From the NCBI GenBank assembly GCA_963717115.1, contig CAVQVO010000011.1, positions 52,540 through 116,539 of the forward strand: DNA of 64,000 nt, written 5' to 3'. Of this stretch, positions 1-7,868 are shown piece after piece. Origin of the DNA: JBBQUN01 sp963717115. GTDB lineage: Bacteria > Actinomycetota > Acidimicrobiia > Acidimicrobiales > SZUA-35. A program made the position numbers and the translations under genes. Under the pieces are notes generated by a model. The model made no database searches. It saw nothing but the letters and a program-made list of their open reading frames with translations, and was not told where the DNA came from. How positions within the stretch are numbered: position 1 is the first letter of the stretch; every line of letters begins with the position of its first letter.

Positions 1-1
1 G

Positions 2-247
2 TTCGAAGACAAGCTGCTCGCACCCATGTCGGAACTCGTGCTGCGCAACCGCGGCCACGGTCCGATCGGCATTCTCGGAATCGTCGACGAGCGGTGTGGT
101 GGCTGGTTCGACGACATCGACGACGTCATCGACCGCAGCGAGATCGAGGCGTTCATGTCCAACTACAAGGCGGCCGCCGGTTTCGCCGTCGAGGCACTGA
201 ACGCCGCACCCCCCACGATCGAACCCGGCGCGACCGTCCGGTCGTGA
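2..247 (+). CDS. C-terminal end of an unrecognised protein (partial at window start)
   Basis: The reading frame is open from base 2, so the gene begins before the window and only about 81 C-terminal residues are seen. It has no motif I can name. The tail contains an acidic stretch (DDIDDVIDRSEIEAF) and a short helix ending near SNYKAAAGFAVEALNAAPP. Use of C or G at third codon positions is strong, which supports real coding. An internal ATG at 26 is unlikely to be the start because the frame continues upstream. No function is assigned. Confidence 0.55.
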   Translation, partial: FEDKLLAPMSELVLRNRGHGPIGILGIVDERCGGWFDDIDDVIDRSEIEAFMSNYKAAAGFAVEALNAAPPTIEPGATVRS

Positions 248-404
248 GCCGATGTCGACGACGTGGGCGATGGGCCACAGCACCGCCGCGACCAGTACGA
301 GCGTCGCCGCCAGCCGGTTTCGGGCCGGGAGCCAGCCGGCCACTCTGAGCACGACGAACCCGTAGGCGATCGCGCTCGCTGCCGAGTTGGTCAGGGCGCG
401 CGAC
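243..404 (-). pseudogene. Possible remnant of an integral membrane protein
   Basis: Read on the minus strand, this stretch gives hydrophobic helices (AASAIAYGFVVLRVAGWLP, then LAATLVLVAAVLWPIAHVV) typical of a small membrane protein. There is no start codon with a ribosome binding site, and the frame runs on into sequence without protein-like composition. It overlaps the front of a broken LuxR gene on the other strand, which suggests a junction of decayed genes. The family cannot be named. Confidence 0.25.
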
Positions 405-615
405 GACGGTCGGCTCGTCGGACTCACCGGCCGCGAGGCCGACGTCCTCGAACTCATGCGCGGGGGCTGTCGAACAGCGCGATCTGTCGGGAACTGCACC
501 TCAGCATCAAGACCGTCGAACCGGTGATCAGCTCGATCTTCGCGAAGCTCGGGCTCGAAGCCGACTGCACGACCAACCGACGCGTCCTCGCCGTGGTCGC
601 CTACCTCCGGCCTGA
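363..615 (+). pseudogene. LuxR-type HTH domain remnant, frameshifted
   Basis: Two frames together spell a GerE/LuxR DNA-binding domain. The frame at 366-470 gives LTGREADVLELMRGG. The next frame, from about 470, gives LSNSAICRELHLSIKTVE and then SSIFAKLGLEADCTTNRRVL. These are the classic recognition-helix segments of NarL/LuxR regulators. The match ends with AVVAYLRP near 612 and there is no receiver or ATPase part upstream: a stop at 363 closes the frame. One indel near 470 splits the domain, and the rest of the protein is missing, so this is a degraded regulator rather than a simple sequencing error. Confidence 0.6.
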
Positions 616-810
616 CTCCCCGTATCCTCCGACAACGGACTCGGGCTCGGTCGTCTCGGCCCCGAACGAGCGTCGGTGTTCCGGTCGATGGGACTGCCCC
701 GGAACTCGAGTCGTGCGCCGGGCTGCGGTCGTACGGCCCAGTGGTCGATTCCTTGCCCGTGATGTCCGTGGCCCTCGACGTCACGTGGTGCTTGGCCTAC
801 GGTCGCAGCC

Positions 811-1377
811 GTGAGCGAGAACCTGCGCAACTACGTCAAGGCCGTGTACTCCTTCGAGCATGTGCTCAAGTCGGCGAAAGACTCGGTGTTTCGCAAGAAG
901 GCGCCATGTGCCGGGTGGACCGGCGAGGACGTTTACGTACACGCGATGGGCAACCTCAAGATGATCCACGCCTTCGCCACGACCGGTCACGGTCCCAAGA
1001 CGTCACCGAAGCTCGGCAAGGACCCCATTGGGGCCTGGGAGAAGTTGCGGGATCAGACGCTCGAGGCGCTCGACCAGCCCGGTGTGCTGCAAGGCACCGC
1101 GCACGAGCCGTTCGGGCCCGAGTTCGGCTCCGTGCCCGTCGACAGCCTCGTCGGTTTCATGGCGGCCGAACTCGCGGTGCACGTGTGGGACATGGCGAGA
1201 ACGGCGAAGGTCGACGAACGCCTCGATCCCGCACTCGTGCGGTTCGCGAATGTCACCTGGCGGTCACTCGGCGAAGAGGTGCTGAGGGGGGACGGCATGT
1301 TCGGACCACGCATCCGCTCCGAGCGAACCGCCGACGCCCAGACCAAGCTCCTGCAGTTCCTCGGCCGTCACGTCTGA
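811..1377 (+). CDS. TIGR03086-type metal-binding protein (DinB / maleylpyruvate isomerase fold)
   Basis: The 188-residue protein has the layout of the actinobacterial TIGR03086 family, a four-helix DinB-like fold related to mycothiol-dependent maleylpyruvate isomerase. Visible signature segments are CAGWTGEDVYVHAMGN near residues 33-48 and ELAVHVWDMAR near 120-130, carrying the probable metal ligands His44, His124 and Asp127. Family members are thought to be cytosolic and metal dependent, with unknown substrates. The start is a GTG at 811. The gene stands alone and converges on the flavin-oxidase-like gene downstream. Confidence 0.75.
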   Translation: MSENLRNYVKAVYSFEHVLKSAKDSVFRKKAPCAGWTGEDVYVHAMGNLKMIHAFATTGHGPKTSPKLGKDPIGAWEKLRDQTLEALDQPGVLQGTAHEPFGPEFGSVPVDSLVGFMAAELAVHVWDMARTAKVDERLDPALVRFANVTWRSLGEEVLRGDGMFGPRIRSERTADAQTKLLQFLGRHV

Positions 1378-1427
1378 GGAGGGGCTCCCAACGTCGAGCG
1401 ACGCGCCGCGGCGTCAGCGGCGGGTGA

Positions 1428-2057
1428 TCAGAATTGGGGTATCGCCGGTGCGTCGGGTCGGTCTCGGTCGTGGGCTGGGTCGTCGTGGGGCAGCGTGCCG
1501 GCGAACCAAGCGTCTCGCTTCCAGTCGGGAACGGGTGGCTCGTGATCCTCGGTCGGGACGAACTGCGACCTCTCCACCAGTTCGTAGTGATGGACGTAGC
1601 GACGGCAGTTCGCGAACACGGCCTGCGTCGTGACCCGAACGATCATCGTGGCCCCGGCGTACTGCTCGAGCCGAAACGGATCGTGATCGTCGATGCTCGC
1701 CACCCCGTTGAGACGCAGTCGGGATCCTGTCTCGAAATCGATGAACAACATGCCCACCTGTGCGTTTGCGACCAGGTTGCCTGCCGTGAGGAACATCCCG
1801 TTGCCGTCATAGACGGGGAACGAGACCGCAGTCTCGTCGATGACCTTCACGAACCCGGGCTCGCCCCCCTTGTAGGAACACTGGGGTGCGCCACGCTCGT
1901 CGGCGGTGGCGATGAAGAACATGTCGCGCGCCTCGATGAACGCCCGATGAGTTTCGCTGATGTGATCGCTGGACGCTTCTGCGAGCCGGTCGGCGAGTCG
2001 TCTCGTGTCGAAGCGGTCCTGGAAACCCCGTTGAGCCGAGTGATAGTCCTGTCCCAC
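1428..2057 (-). CDS. Pyridoxamine 5'-phosphate oxidase family protein
   Basis: A 209-residue protein with the split-barrel FMN-binding fold of the PNPOx-like family. Typical segments are FFIATADERGAPQCSYKGG (first strands), FPVYDGNGMFLTAGNL (flavin-phosphate region) and a GMLFID strand. Many actinobacterial members reduce F420- or flavin-linked substrates or bind haem, so the substrate cannot be read from sequence. The start is GTG at 2057 with a purine-rich AGGGGGGT ribosome site 6 bases upstream. The long tail after residue 165 is hydrophilic and variable. Confidence 0.8.
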   Translation of the reverse strand: MGQDYHSAQRGFQDRFDTRRLADRLAEASSDHISETHRAFIEARDMFFIATADERGAPQCSYKGGEPGFVKVIDETAVSFPVYDGNGMFLTAGNLVANAQVGMLFIDFETGSRLRLNGVASIDDHDPFRLEQYAGATMIVRVTTQAVFANCRRYVHHYELVERSQFVPTEDHEPPVPDWKRDAWFAGTLPHDDPAHDRDRPDAPAIPQF

Positions 2058-2188
2058 AACTGACCCCCCTTGTCGATGACCCGAACACTAGTCCTCGACC
2101 GTTCGATACGAGGTCGGCCCGGTGCGGTCGACGGCCCCGTCGTTTTCATGGCGGCCGATGTCGTCGTGGATCTCTCGGTCCGCCACCC

Positions 2189-3166
2189 TCACCCCCTACC
2201 CAGGTCGAACATCGTCACCTTGGCGGCTCGGCCGCCGAGGCTCGCGTAGAAGGCCAGGGCGTGCGAGTCGTCGTCGTCGGCCGGCACGAACACGACATCG
2301 ATCCCGCGATCGGCCGCACCGGCGACCAGCGCCTCGACGAGTCGTCGGCCGATGCCACGACGCTGATGGTCGGCTCGGACGGCAAGGTCGTAGACGAACA
2401 GCTCCGTGCGTTCGTCGCGTGTCATCGCGAGCTCGTGGCCGGTGATGCATCCGATCGCTTCCCCGTCCTGGAAGGCGCCGATCGCCCAGAACGAGGCGTT
2501 GGCGAGCAGACCGGCCACGTAGTCGTCGGACAACACCTCGTGGTCTTCGTCGAACACGTCGTGCATCATCTCGAACGCGGCGCGGGCCTGCGCTACGTCG
2601 CCCACTCCGAGCCGTTGGAGCACCACGCCGCCCGGGCCCACGCCCGGGCCGGCCACACGGGGGCTGATCGTCCAGTAGTCACGCATCAGATCGTGCGACC
2701 AGGCTGGTTGGCGGACCGGGGTCCTCGGAGCGAACTCGACCAGGTAGGGCTTGAGATCGAGGACGGGGGTGCCGTCGATGGCGTCGAGCCCTCGGACGGT
2801 CACGACCCGTCGATCGACGTCGACGATCTCGCAGGTCGTCACACCGATTCGGTTCGGTCGGCCCTTCGCTCGCTGGGCGAAGATGCCGACGCGCGGCCAG
2901 TCCGATCTCCCGCGCGGGTGGCGGGCGCCGACGGTGATCGTCGCCTCGTCGACCTGGTCGAAGCGATACACGACCTCGAGGTGGGAGAACTCGTCGAGTC
3001 CGGTGAGCGCATCGGTCGGGAAGCGGTCGTCGAGGACGATCTCGCTGCGCACGTCGCCCCAGTCGTCGTCGATCGACTCGGTGCGTCCGCCTCGAACGAT
3101 TCCGATCGGAACCACGGTGAGAGCATTCGTGCGAATCGGCGGCGTCGTCATGGGAACACTCTTCAT
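2189..3166 (-). CDS. Fusion of TrmO-like (TsaA/UPF0066) domain and AAC(3)-I-like GNAT acetyltransferase
   Basis: Residues about 17-165 match the TrmO/TsaA family, which methylates N6-threonylcarbamoyl-A37 of tRNA-Thr with SAM. Seen are VVPIGIVRGGR, GLDEFSHLEVVYRF, VGIFAQRAKGRPNRIG and LDAIDGTPVLDLKPY. Residues about 180-325 are a GNAT domain that most resembles AAC(3)-I aminoglycoside 3-N-acetyltransferases: TELFVYDLAVRADHQRRGIG is the acetyl-CoA-binding motif and VVFVPADDDDSHALAFY follows. The two halves join in one frame through a short Pro/Gly-rich linker, with no sign of an indel. Start ATG at 3166 has AAGGAC 4 bases upstream; an internal ATG at 3151 is possible. The fusion is unusual, and resistance activity cannot be assumed from resemblance. 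Confidence 0.75.
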   Translation of the reverse strand: MKSVPMTTPPIRTNALTVVPIGIVRGGRTESIDDDWGDVRSEIVLDDRFPTDALTGLDEFSHLEVVYRFDQVDEATITVGARHPRGRSDWPRVGIFAQRAKGRPNRIGVTTCEIVDVDRRVVTVRGLDAIDGTPVLDLKPYLVEFAPRTPVRQPAWSHDLMRDYWTISPRVAGPGVGPGGVVLQRLGVGDVAQARAAFEMMHDVFDEDHEVLSDDYVAGLLANASFWAIGAFQDGEAIGCITGHELAMTRDERTELFVYDLAVRADHQRRGIGRRLVEALVAGAADRGIDVVFVPADDDDSHALAFYASLGGRAAKVTMFDLGRG

Positions 3167-3311
3167 CGTCCTTCGGGTCGACCGACCATCACGCCGGTGG
3201 CTCGTCCACAGGAGAACACTCGACGGAATCTCAGCACACCGAGTGACTGATCGCGGGGAATTCGTGGTTGCTCCCGTCGGTCTGGTCGCGCAACAGCGAG
3301 CGATCGGTTCC

Positions 3312-3728
3312 CTACCCGACGACGCAGAACTCGTTTCCCTCTGGATCCTGCATCACGGTGAGGTCGCGATTCGGCAGCTCGTCGACCACGGTCGCACCGA
3401 GAGCGACCAAGCGCTGCACCTCCGAGGTGCGGTGGCCTGCTCTGACGTCGATGTGAACCCGGTTCTTGACGACCTTCGATTCTGGAACCTCCTGGAACCA
3501 CAGTCGGGGTCCGGTCGGTGCCTCGAGGAGCACGGTTGGATCGTCGTCGAGGTCGGTGATGCCGAGTAGTGCGAGCCGGGCGACCTCGTCTTCGTCATAC
3601 GGCGCGACCTCGTAGTCGTCGAGCACCTGCGACCAGAACCGTGCCAGCGACGCCGGGTGGCGGCAGTCGATCACGATGTCGGCGAGTGCGGCCACGTCCA
3701 CATCGTGCCACGCCGCTCGTTCGGCCAC
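3312..3728 (-). CDS. VOC (glyoxalase-like) family protein
   Basis: About 128-138 residues of a single vicinal-oxygen-chelate domain: ADIVIDCRHPASLARFWSQV at the start, LWFQEVPESKVVKNRVHIDV in the middle and MQDPEGNEFCVV at the end, the standard actinobacterial glyoxalase-like pattern. Such proteins bind a metal and act on small molecules of unknown identity. The start is uncertain: GTG at 3728 or the closer GTG at 3695 both fit. Either way the gene overlaps the 3' end of the membrane-protein gene upstream, so it is the last gene of the sigma/ABC operon. Confidence 0.7.
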   Translation of the reverse strand: MAERAAWHDVDVAALADIVIDCRHPASLARFWSQVLDDYEVAPYDEDEVARLALLGITDLDDDPTVLLEAPTGPRLWFQEVPESKVVKNRVHIDVRAGHRTSEVQRLVALGATVVDELPNRDLTVMQDPEGNEFCVVG

Positions 3729-4333
3729 CCGGGGCCGGCGGGTCGGGCGTCGGTCCAGAACGTCAGAACCAGCACGGCCGCGCCGGCGAGTGCGAGCGAG
3801 ATCCAGATCCCCGCACTGCGTGCCCAGTCCTCGTGCGGCCAGATCGGGAACAGGGGAGCGTGGTCGTCGGCCGGCCGTGCCAGGGCGAGCCCGAGGATCA
3901 GCGGCGAGACGACACCGGCGATTCGGTGTCCCGGCTCGGAACGGCCGCGTTGGCGCATCAGGCAGCCGGTGGCGTAGCCGAGCATCGATGCGGCGAGGCC
4001 CTGCAGTGCGAACAGTCGAAGATGGTCCGGTAGGTCTTCGCGTATCACGACGTGAACCGAGATCCAGGTGGCGACCAACACGACTGGCGACAGCGAGCGC
4101 GCCGCGCTCCGCCACCAGAGCGGTCGGGAGGTCACGTCGACGATGGGAGCGCATCGCTCGTCCACTGCCCATGCCGACATGCCGGCGATGACGCCGATCG
4201 CGCCGCCGCGCAGCGGCCACATCGAGTTCGGCCACCGGGCCACGATCACGAGGAGTCCGATCGTGGTCGCGGCCGAGCCGGCCAGGAGCCTCCAGGAGGT
4301 CGCAGCGCGGAGGTAGACGAAGGTCGATCGCAT
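3671..4333 (-). CDS. Integral membrane protein, probable partner of the ABC transporter
   Basis: A 220-residue hydrophobic protein with about six predicted membrane segments (for example LLAGSAATTIGLLVIVA, GGAIGVIAGMSAW, GIWISLALAGAAVLVLTFW). It has no conserved catalytic motif and I do not recognise its family. It starts at ATG 4333, 13 bases after the stop of the permease gene, and overlaps the VOC gene at its end. Its position makes it a likely second membrane subunit of the same exporter or a dedicated partner; that is inference from context only. Confidence 0.6.
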   Translation of the reverse strand: MRSTFVYLRAATSWRLLAGSAATTIGLLVIVARWPNSMWPLRGGAIGVIAGMSAWAVDERCAPIVDVTSRPLWWRSAARSLSPVVLVATWISVHVVIREDLPDHLRLFALQGLAASMLGYATGCLMRQRGRSEPGHRIAGVVSPLILGLALARPADDHAPLFPIWPHEDWARSAGIWISLALAGAAVLVLTFWTDARPAGPGWPNERRGTMWTWPHSPTS

Positions 4334-4346
4334 GCCGGGACCGACC

Positions 4347-5261
4347 TCACCCACCCCAGGAGCTGCCCGCACCAGGGAGCGGGTTGATGATGGTGTCGGC
4401 GATGCCGGTCCACATCGCGAGCAAACAGGTACCGACGGCAACGGCGACGACGACGCGCAGCCACACCGTCGTGCGGCGCAGGTGCCGATCATCGTCGTGT
4501 CGGACCGCGACGAGGGCACCGATCGCGCACAGCGAGAGGAGGTACACCACCCACCACTGCGGCGACCCGCTCAACACCAGCGATCGCTCCGAATCACCGT
4601 CGATGCCGAACGGGCCACCCCAGTACGTCCATGGCATCGCGACGCGGATGCGACGGAGTGGTTCGAAGAGGCCCTGGAAGACGATGCAGAGCGCGACGAG
4701 CCCGACCGATGCGGCGATCGGGGCGGCGCGCCAACTCGTGTGGCGGGCGATCACCACACCGAGGATCGGGCCACCGAGGCAGCTGATCGCGCCGGTTCCG
4801 AACCAGACCGCAGCGACCCAGGTATCCGACATCATCGCTGCGTAACCGTTGGACGGCGGTGGGTTGGTGTGGAACCGGATGATGGTGGCTGCGACGAAGC
4901 CGGTGCCGGCCACGAACGGCAGGAAGCACGCCGTGAGATGTGCGACCGTCCGTGTCGCTTCGGTGACGGGAGTCGGGCCGGCGGCACGAGCGCAACGATC
5001 CGAGGCCCAGACCCGGAGCGTGCTGGTCGAGATGCCGAGCAGCCCCATGAGCGCGGCCGGTGCGATCAGTGCGAGTTCGTCGACGGGTTCGTCGGCATCG
5101 AGGTAGGGGAGGAGCGCGGCGTAGGTCAGGAGCACGCCCAGAACGAAGAGCGGATGACGGAGGTATCGCCCGAACTCGATCAGCGCGAGGTCGCGCCAGG
5201 CGGCGGACGATCCCGACGGTGCCGATGCCACCGGACGGACGGCGTACGTTTCGGCGGTCAT
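4347..5261 (-). CDS. ABC transporter permease (ABC-2 type)
   Basis: A 304-residue membrane protein with an N-terminal cytosolic segment (SSAAWRDLALIEFGRYLRHP) that resembles the front of ABC-2 permeases, then about six membrane helices. It starts with ATGA overlapping the stop of the ATPase gene (5258-5261), which indicates translational coupling. It most probably forms the export channel for the ATPase. The substrate is unknown. Placement behind an ECF sigma/anti-sigma pair suggests envelope-stress or drug-type export. Confidence 0.7.
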   Translation of the reverse strand: MTAETYAVRPVASAPSGSSAAWRDLALIEFGRYLRHPLFVLGVLLTYAALLPYLDADEPVDELALIAPAALMGLLGISTSTLRVWASDRCARAAGPTPVTEATRTVAHLTACFLPFVAGTGFVAATIIRFHTNPPPSNGYAAMMSDTWVAAVWFGTGAISCLGGPILGVVIARHTSWRAAPIAASVGLVALCIVFQGLFEPLRRIRVAMPWTYWGGPFGIDGDSERSLVLSGSPQWWVVYLLSLCAIGALVAVRHDDDRHLRRTTVWLRVVVAVAVGTCLLAMWTGIADTIINPLPGAGSSWGG

Positions 5262-6121
5262 GCTGCGACCTCGCTCGCCTGTGGGCCGATCAACAACAGG
5301 TAGGCGTCCTCCACGGTGGGGGATGCCGGTCGTGCCTCGGGTGGCGGGTGGCCGCCGACCGACCGGATCCGTTGGCTGGGGTCTCGCCACGAGGCGACCG
5401 CCCCGGGTATCGGTTGGTCGTCGAGGAAGACGCGATCTCGGGCGGTCTCGATGAACGTCGGGACATCGCCGGCGAACGCCAGTCGTCCGCGGTCCATGAC
5501 GATCACTCGATCGCAGACCGCACCGACGTCTTCGGTTTGGTGGGTGGCGAGCAGCACGATTCCGTGGCGGGCCCGATCGGAGAGTGTTGCCCGGAACACC
5601 GCCCGTTGCTCGGGATCGAGCCCGGTCGTCGGTTCGTCGAGGATCAGCAGTTCGGGGTCGCCGATCAGCGCTTGCGCGAAGGCGAGGCGGCGGCGCTGGC
5701 CGCCGGACAACTTGCGGATCTTGATCGTCGGTCGGTCGTCGAGCTGCACGGCGGCCAGAACCCGACGGATCTCGGCATGGCGGTTCGGCTTGTCGTTCCA
5801 CTCCTTCAGCACGGCGATGTATTCGAGGAAGCCGAACGCGGTCATCCCGGAGGGATACTCGACCTCCTGGGGCATGAACCCGAGCCGTCGGCGGATCTCG
5901 GTTCGCTCGGCGAGGGTGCCATCGGCACGGTGGCCGAGCACCCGTATCGAGCCGGCATCGGGCGCTGCGGCGGTCGACAACAGACCGAGCAGCGTGGTCT
6001 TGCCTGCACCGTTCGGGCCGAGCAGTGCCGTGATGCCTCGGTCGAGGGTGAACGAGACGTCATCGAGCGCAAGAGTCGAGCCGTATCGTCGCGTGACGTG
6101 TTCGAGCTGGATGCTGTTCAT
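5258..6121 (-). CDS. ABC transporter ATP-binding protein
   Basis: About 287 residues with a complete nucleotide-binding domain: Walker A LLGPNGAGKTTL, Q-loop MPQEVEY, signature LSGGQRRRLAFAQAL, Walker B LLILDEPTTGLDP and switch His in LLATHQTED. The C-terminal 60 residues are the variable tail of DrrA/CcmA-like exporters. The ATG at 6121 is preferred over an upstream TTG because GAAAGGAA lies 7-15 bases before it. It is coupled by a 4-bp overlap to the permease gene. Cytosolic, pairing with the two membrane proteins downstream. Confidence 0.88.
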   Translation of the reverse strand: MNSIQLEHVTRRYGSTLALDDVSFTLDRGITALLGPNGAGKTTLLGLLSTAAAPDAGSIRVLGHRADGTLAERTEIRRRLGFMPQEVEYPSGMTAFGFLEYIAVLKEWNDKPNRHAEIRRVLAAVQLDDRPTIKIRKLSGGQRRRLAFAQALIGDPELLILDEPTTGLDPEQRAVFRATLSDRARHGIVLLATHQTEDVGAVCDRVIVMDRGRLAFAGDVPTFIETARDRVFLDDQPIPGAVASWRDPSQRIRSVGGHPPPEARPASPTVEDAYLLLIGPQASEVAA

Positions 6122-6161
6122 CAACTCGGTTCCTTTCGTTTGGGCGGATGGATTCGGTGAG

Positions 6162-7004
6162 TCACGGAACCGTGATCGCGACGGGGACGTCGAGCGACTC
6201 CAGACGGTGTCGGAGCAGCACCCCGGCGGCGGCCGCGATCGCCAGCGACACGAGCTGAACCGAAGGCGCGGTCAGCGAGTTCTGGAGGTCGCGAAGTTGC
6301 CAGGCGACGACGATGCCGAGCCAGACCCCCGAGACGATGGCTGCCGGAACCAGTGGATCGGTCCACGTCGACGCGACGAGCACGACGAGGGTGCACGCAG
6401 CACACGGCAGCAGCCATGCGACCGCGATCCACGGGTTGCCCGGGATCACGGCACCGAAGGCGACGGCGAGCGGCAATGCACTCGCAACCACGTAGGCGGT
6501 ACGCCACAGGAGGAGCCGGGCCGGAGAGTAGGGGGCCGTGGTCTCGAGCAACACGCTGCTGTGGGTGTTGAGACGAAACGTTGCGGCGACACCGAGTGGC
6601 GGAAGCAGTGGTGCGAGCACGATGAAGGCCAGTCGGGCCCGGTCGGTGTCGCCCAGTGCCGATGCGAGGGCCGCAACGGCGAGGATGAGCGTTGTCGCGA
6701 GGGTCCATTGAGCGCACTGCGACCCGATCGCTCGGATGACCACGGTGTCGGCGTCGCGCACCCCGAGTCGGCGGAGCCATCTCGGAGCACGACCGGCATC
6801 GAGGTCCTCGACACGAGTCGAGATCCGGTCCCACACCTGATCGAACGACACCGAACCGAGCGCACCCCCGCTCGTGCGGGCGAGTGCAGCGCGGCAGATG
6901 GCGCACCTCGAGAGGTGTGCCTCCACCGATGCACGCGGGATCCCGTCGAGCCGGCGGTCGTGGTAGGCCGACAGTGCGGCATCGTCGACATGCCAGGTGT
7001 TCAT
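6162..7004 (-). CDS. Zinc-finger anti-sigma factor with membrane helices
   Basis: 280 residues. The N-terminus carries the ZAS-type zinc-binding anti-sigma motif: H at residue 5, DAALSAYHDRRLDG, then HLSRCAICRAA with the HxxxCxxC spacing. About six hydrophobic helices follow, so it is membrane anchored rather than a simple one-helix anti-sigma. It overlaps the sigma gene by ATGA (7001-7004), the standard arrangement for an ECF sigma and its inhibitor. It should hold the sigma factor at the membrane until a signal arrives. The large membrane part may itself sense the signal. Confidence 0.8.
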   Translation of the reverse strand: MNTWHVDDAALSAYHDRRLDGIPRASVEAHLSRCAICRAALARTSGGALGSVSFDQVWDRISTRVEDLDAGRAPRWLRRLGVRDADTVVIRAIGSQCAQWTLATTLILAVAALASALGDTDRARLAFIVLAPLLPPLGVAATFRLNTHSSVLLETTAPYSPARLLLWRTAYVVASALPLAVAFGAVIPGNPWIAVAWLLPCAACTLVVLVASTWTDPLVPAAIVSGVWLGIVVAWQLRDLQNSLTAPSVQLVSLAIAAAAGVLLRHRLESLDVPVAITVP

Positions 7005-7576
7005 CGCAGTTCTCCCAACTCCAGCTTCCTGACGCCGAGTTCGGCGCGCAGCACCGACTTGGCCTTGCGCATCCTGCCCTTCACGGTGCCCTCCGGCAGC
7101 CCGAGCATCCGACCGGCCTGGCGGGCGGTCAGACCGTCGAAGACCATCGCCTGGACCACATCCAGGAGCTCGGGCGACAACCGCGCCAGCGCTGCGCCGG
7201 CATCGCCGAACGCGATGTGTTCGAGCACCCTCGCCTCGGCGCTGTCGGCCGACATCGATGCCGGGAACGGGTCGGGACGTGACTGTCGGCCGGCACGCCG
7301 GAGCTGGGTCACGAGCTGGCGAACGGCGATGCCCCAGATCCAGGCGGCGACGTCGCCCTCGTTTCGCCATCGCGGGGCACTCTTCCACACCGCGAGGAAC
7401 GTCTCCTCCACCGCATCGGCGACCAGTGCATCGTCGAAGCACCGGGTGCGCAAGCGGGCGGTCAGCCACGGCACATGCCGGTCGTAGAGGCACCGCAGCG
7501 CCTCGAGATCCTCTGCTGCGATCGCAGCGACGAGGGCGGCATCGTCGAATGTGTCGAGGTGGCGCCGGGCCCTCAT
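7001..7576 (-). CDS. ECF-type RNA polymerase sigma factor (sigma-70 family)
   Basis: 191 residues with region 2 (LRCLYDRHVPWLTARLRTRC, then DAVEETFLAVWKSAPRW) and region 4 (LARLSPELLDVVQAMVFDGL, TARQAGRMLGLPEGTVKGRM), and no region 1 or 3, as in ECF sigma factors. The start is ATG 7576. It is the first gene of an operon that runs through anti-sigma, ABC ATPase, permease, membrane protein and VOC protein. It probably drives its own operon. The promoter region upstream contains a hexanucleotide tandem repeat. Confidence 0.85.
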   Translation of the reverse strand: MRARRHLDTFDDAALVAAIAAEDLEALRCLYDRHVPWLTARLRTRCFDDALVADAVEETFLAVWKSAPRWRNEGDVAAWIWGIAVRQLVTQLRRAGRQSRPDPFPASMSADSAEARVLEHIAFGDAGAALARLSPELLDVVQAMVFDGLTARQAGRMLGLPEGTVKGRMRKAKSVLRAELGVRKLELGELR

Positions 7577-7740
7577 CGCGCGAGTCTCGCAGAGTCGATC
7601 CGGTCGACGAGGCGGACCAGGACGACGTGCCCAAATGGTTCGTCGATTCGTCCCGGACACGTCATACCCCTCTGTCGCTCGAGCGGACGATTCGGGATCA
7701 CGCCGACCGCAGAAACGACACGACTGCGGCCAGCTTGGCG

Positions 7741-7782
7741 ACATCGACATCGGCATCGACATCGACATCGACATCGACATCG
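7741..7782. repeat. Seven tandem copies of hexamer ACATCG between divergent genes
   Basis: Seven 6-bp units in a row, all ACATCG except the third, which is GCATCG. They lie between the divergent sigma-factor gene and the binding-lipoprotein gene, in a 290-bp stretch without other recognisable genes. Such a run can change length by slippage and would alter promoter spacing. I see no protein-coding reason for it, although one open frame crosses it. Confidence 0.8.
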
Positions 7783-7868
7783 TGACGCCACGACGCCACG
7801 GACCGCCGATCTCGTTCGACGTGATCCCGAACGGCACCGTCGAGCGACAGCCGGTTGAGGAGGTCATC

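Noticed and set aside
2261..3250. Plus-strand frame of 329 codons over the TrmO-acetyltransferase gene
   Set aside because: Antisense to two clear domains, with Asp/Val/Arg-rich shadow composition.
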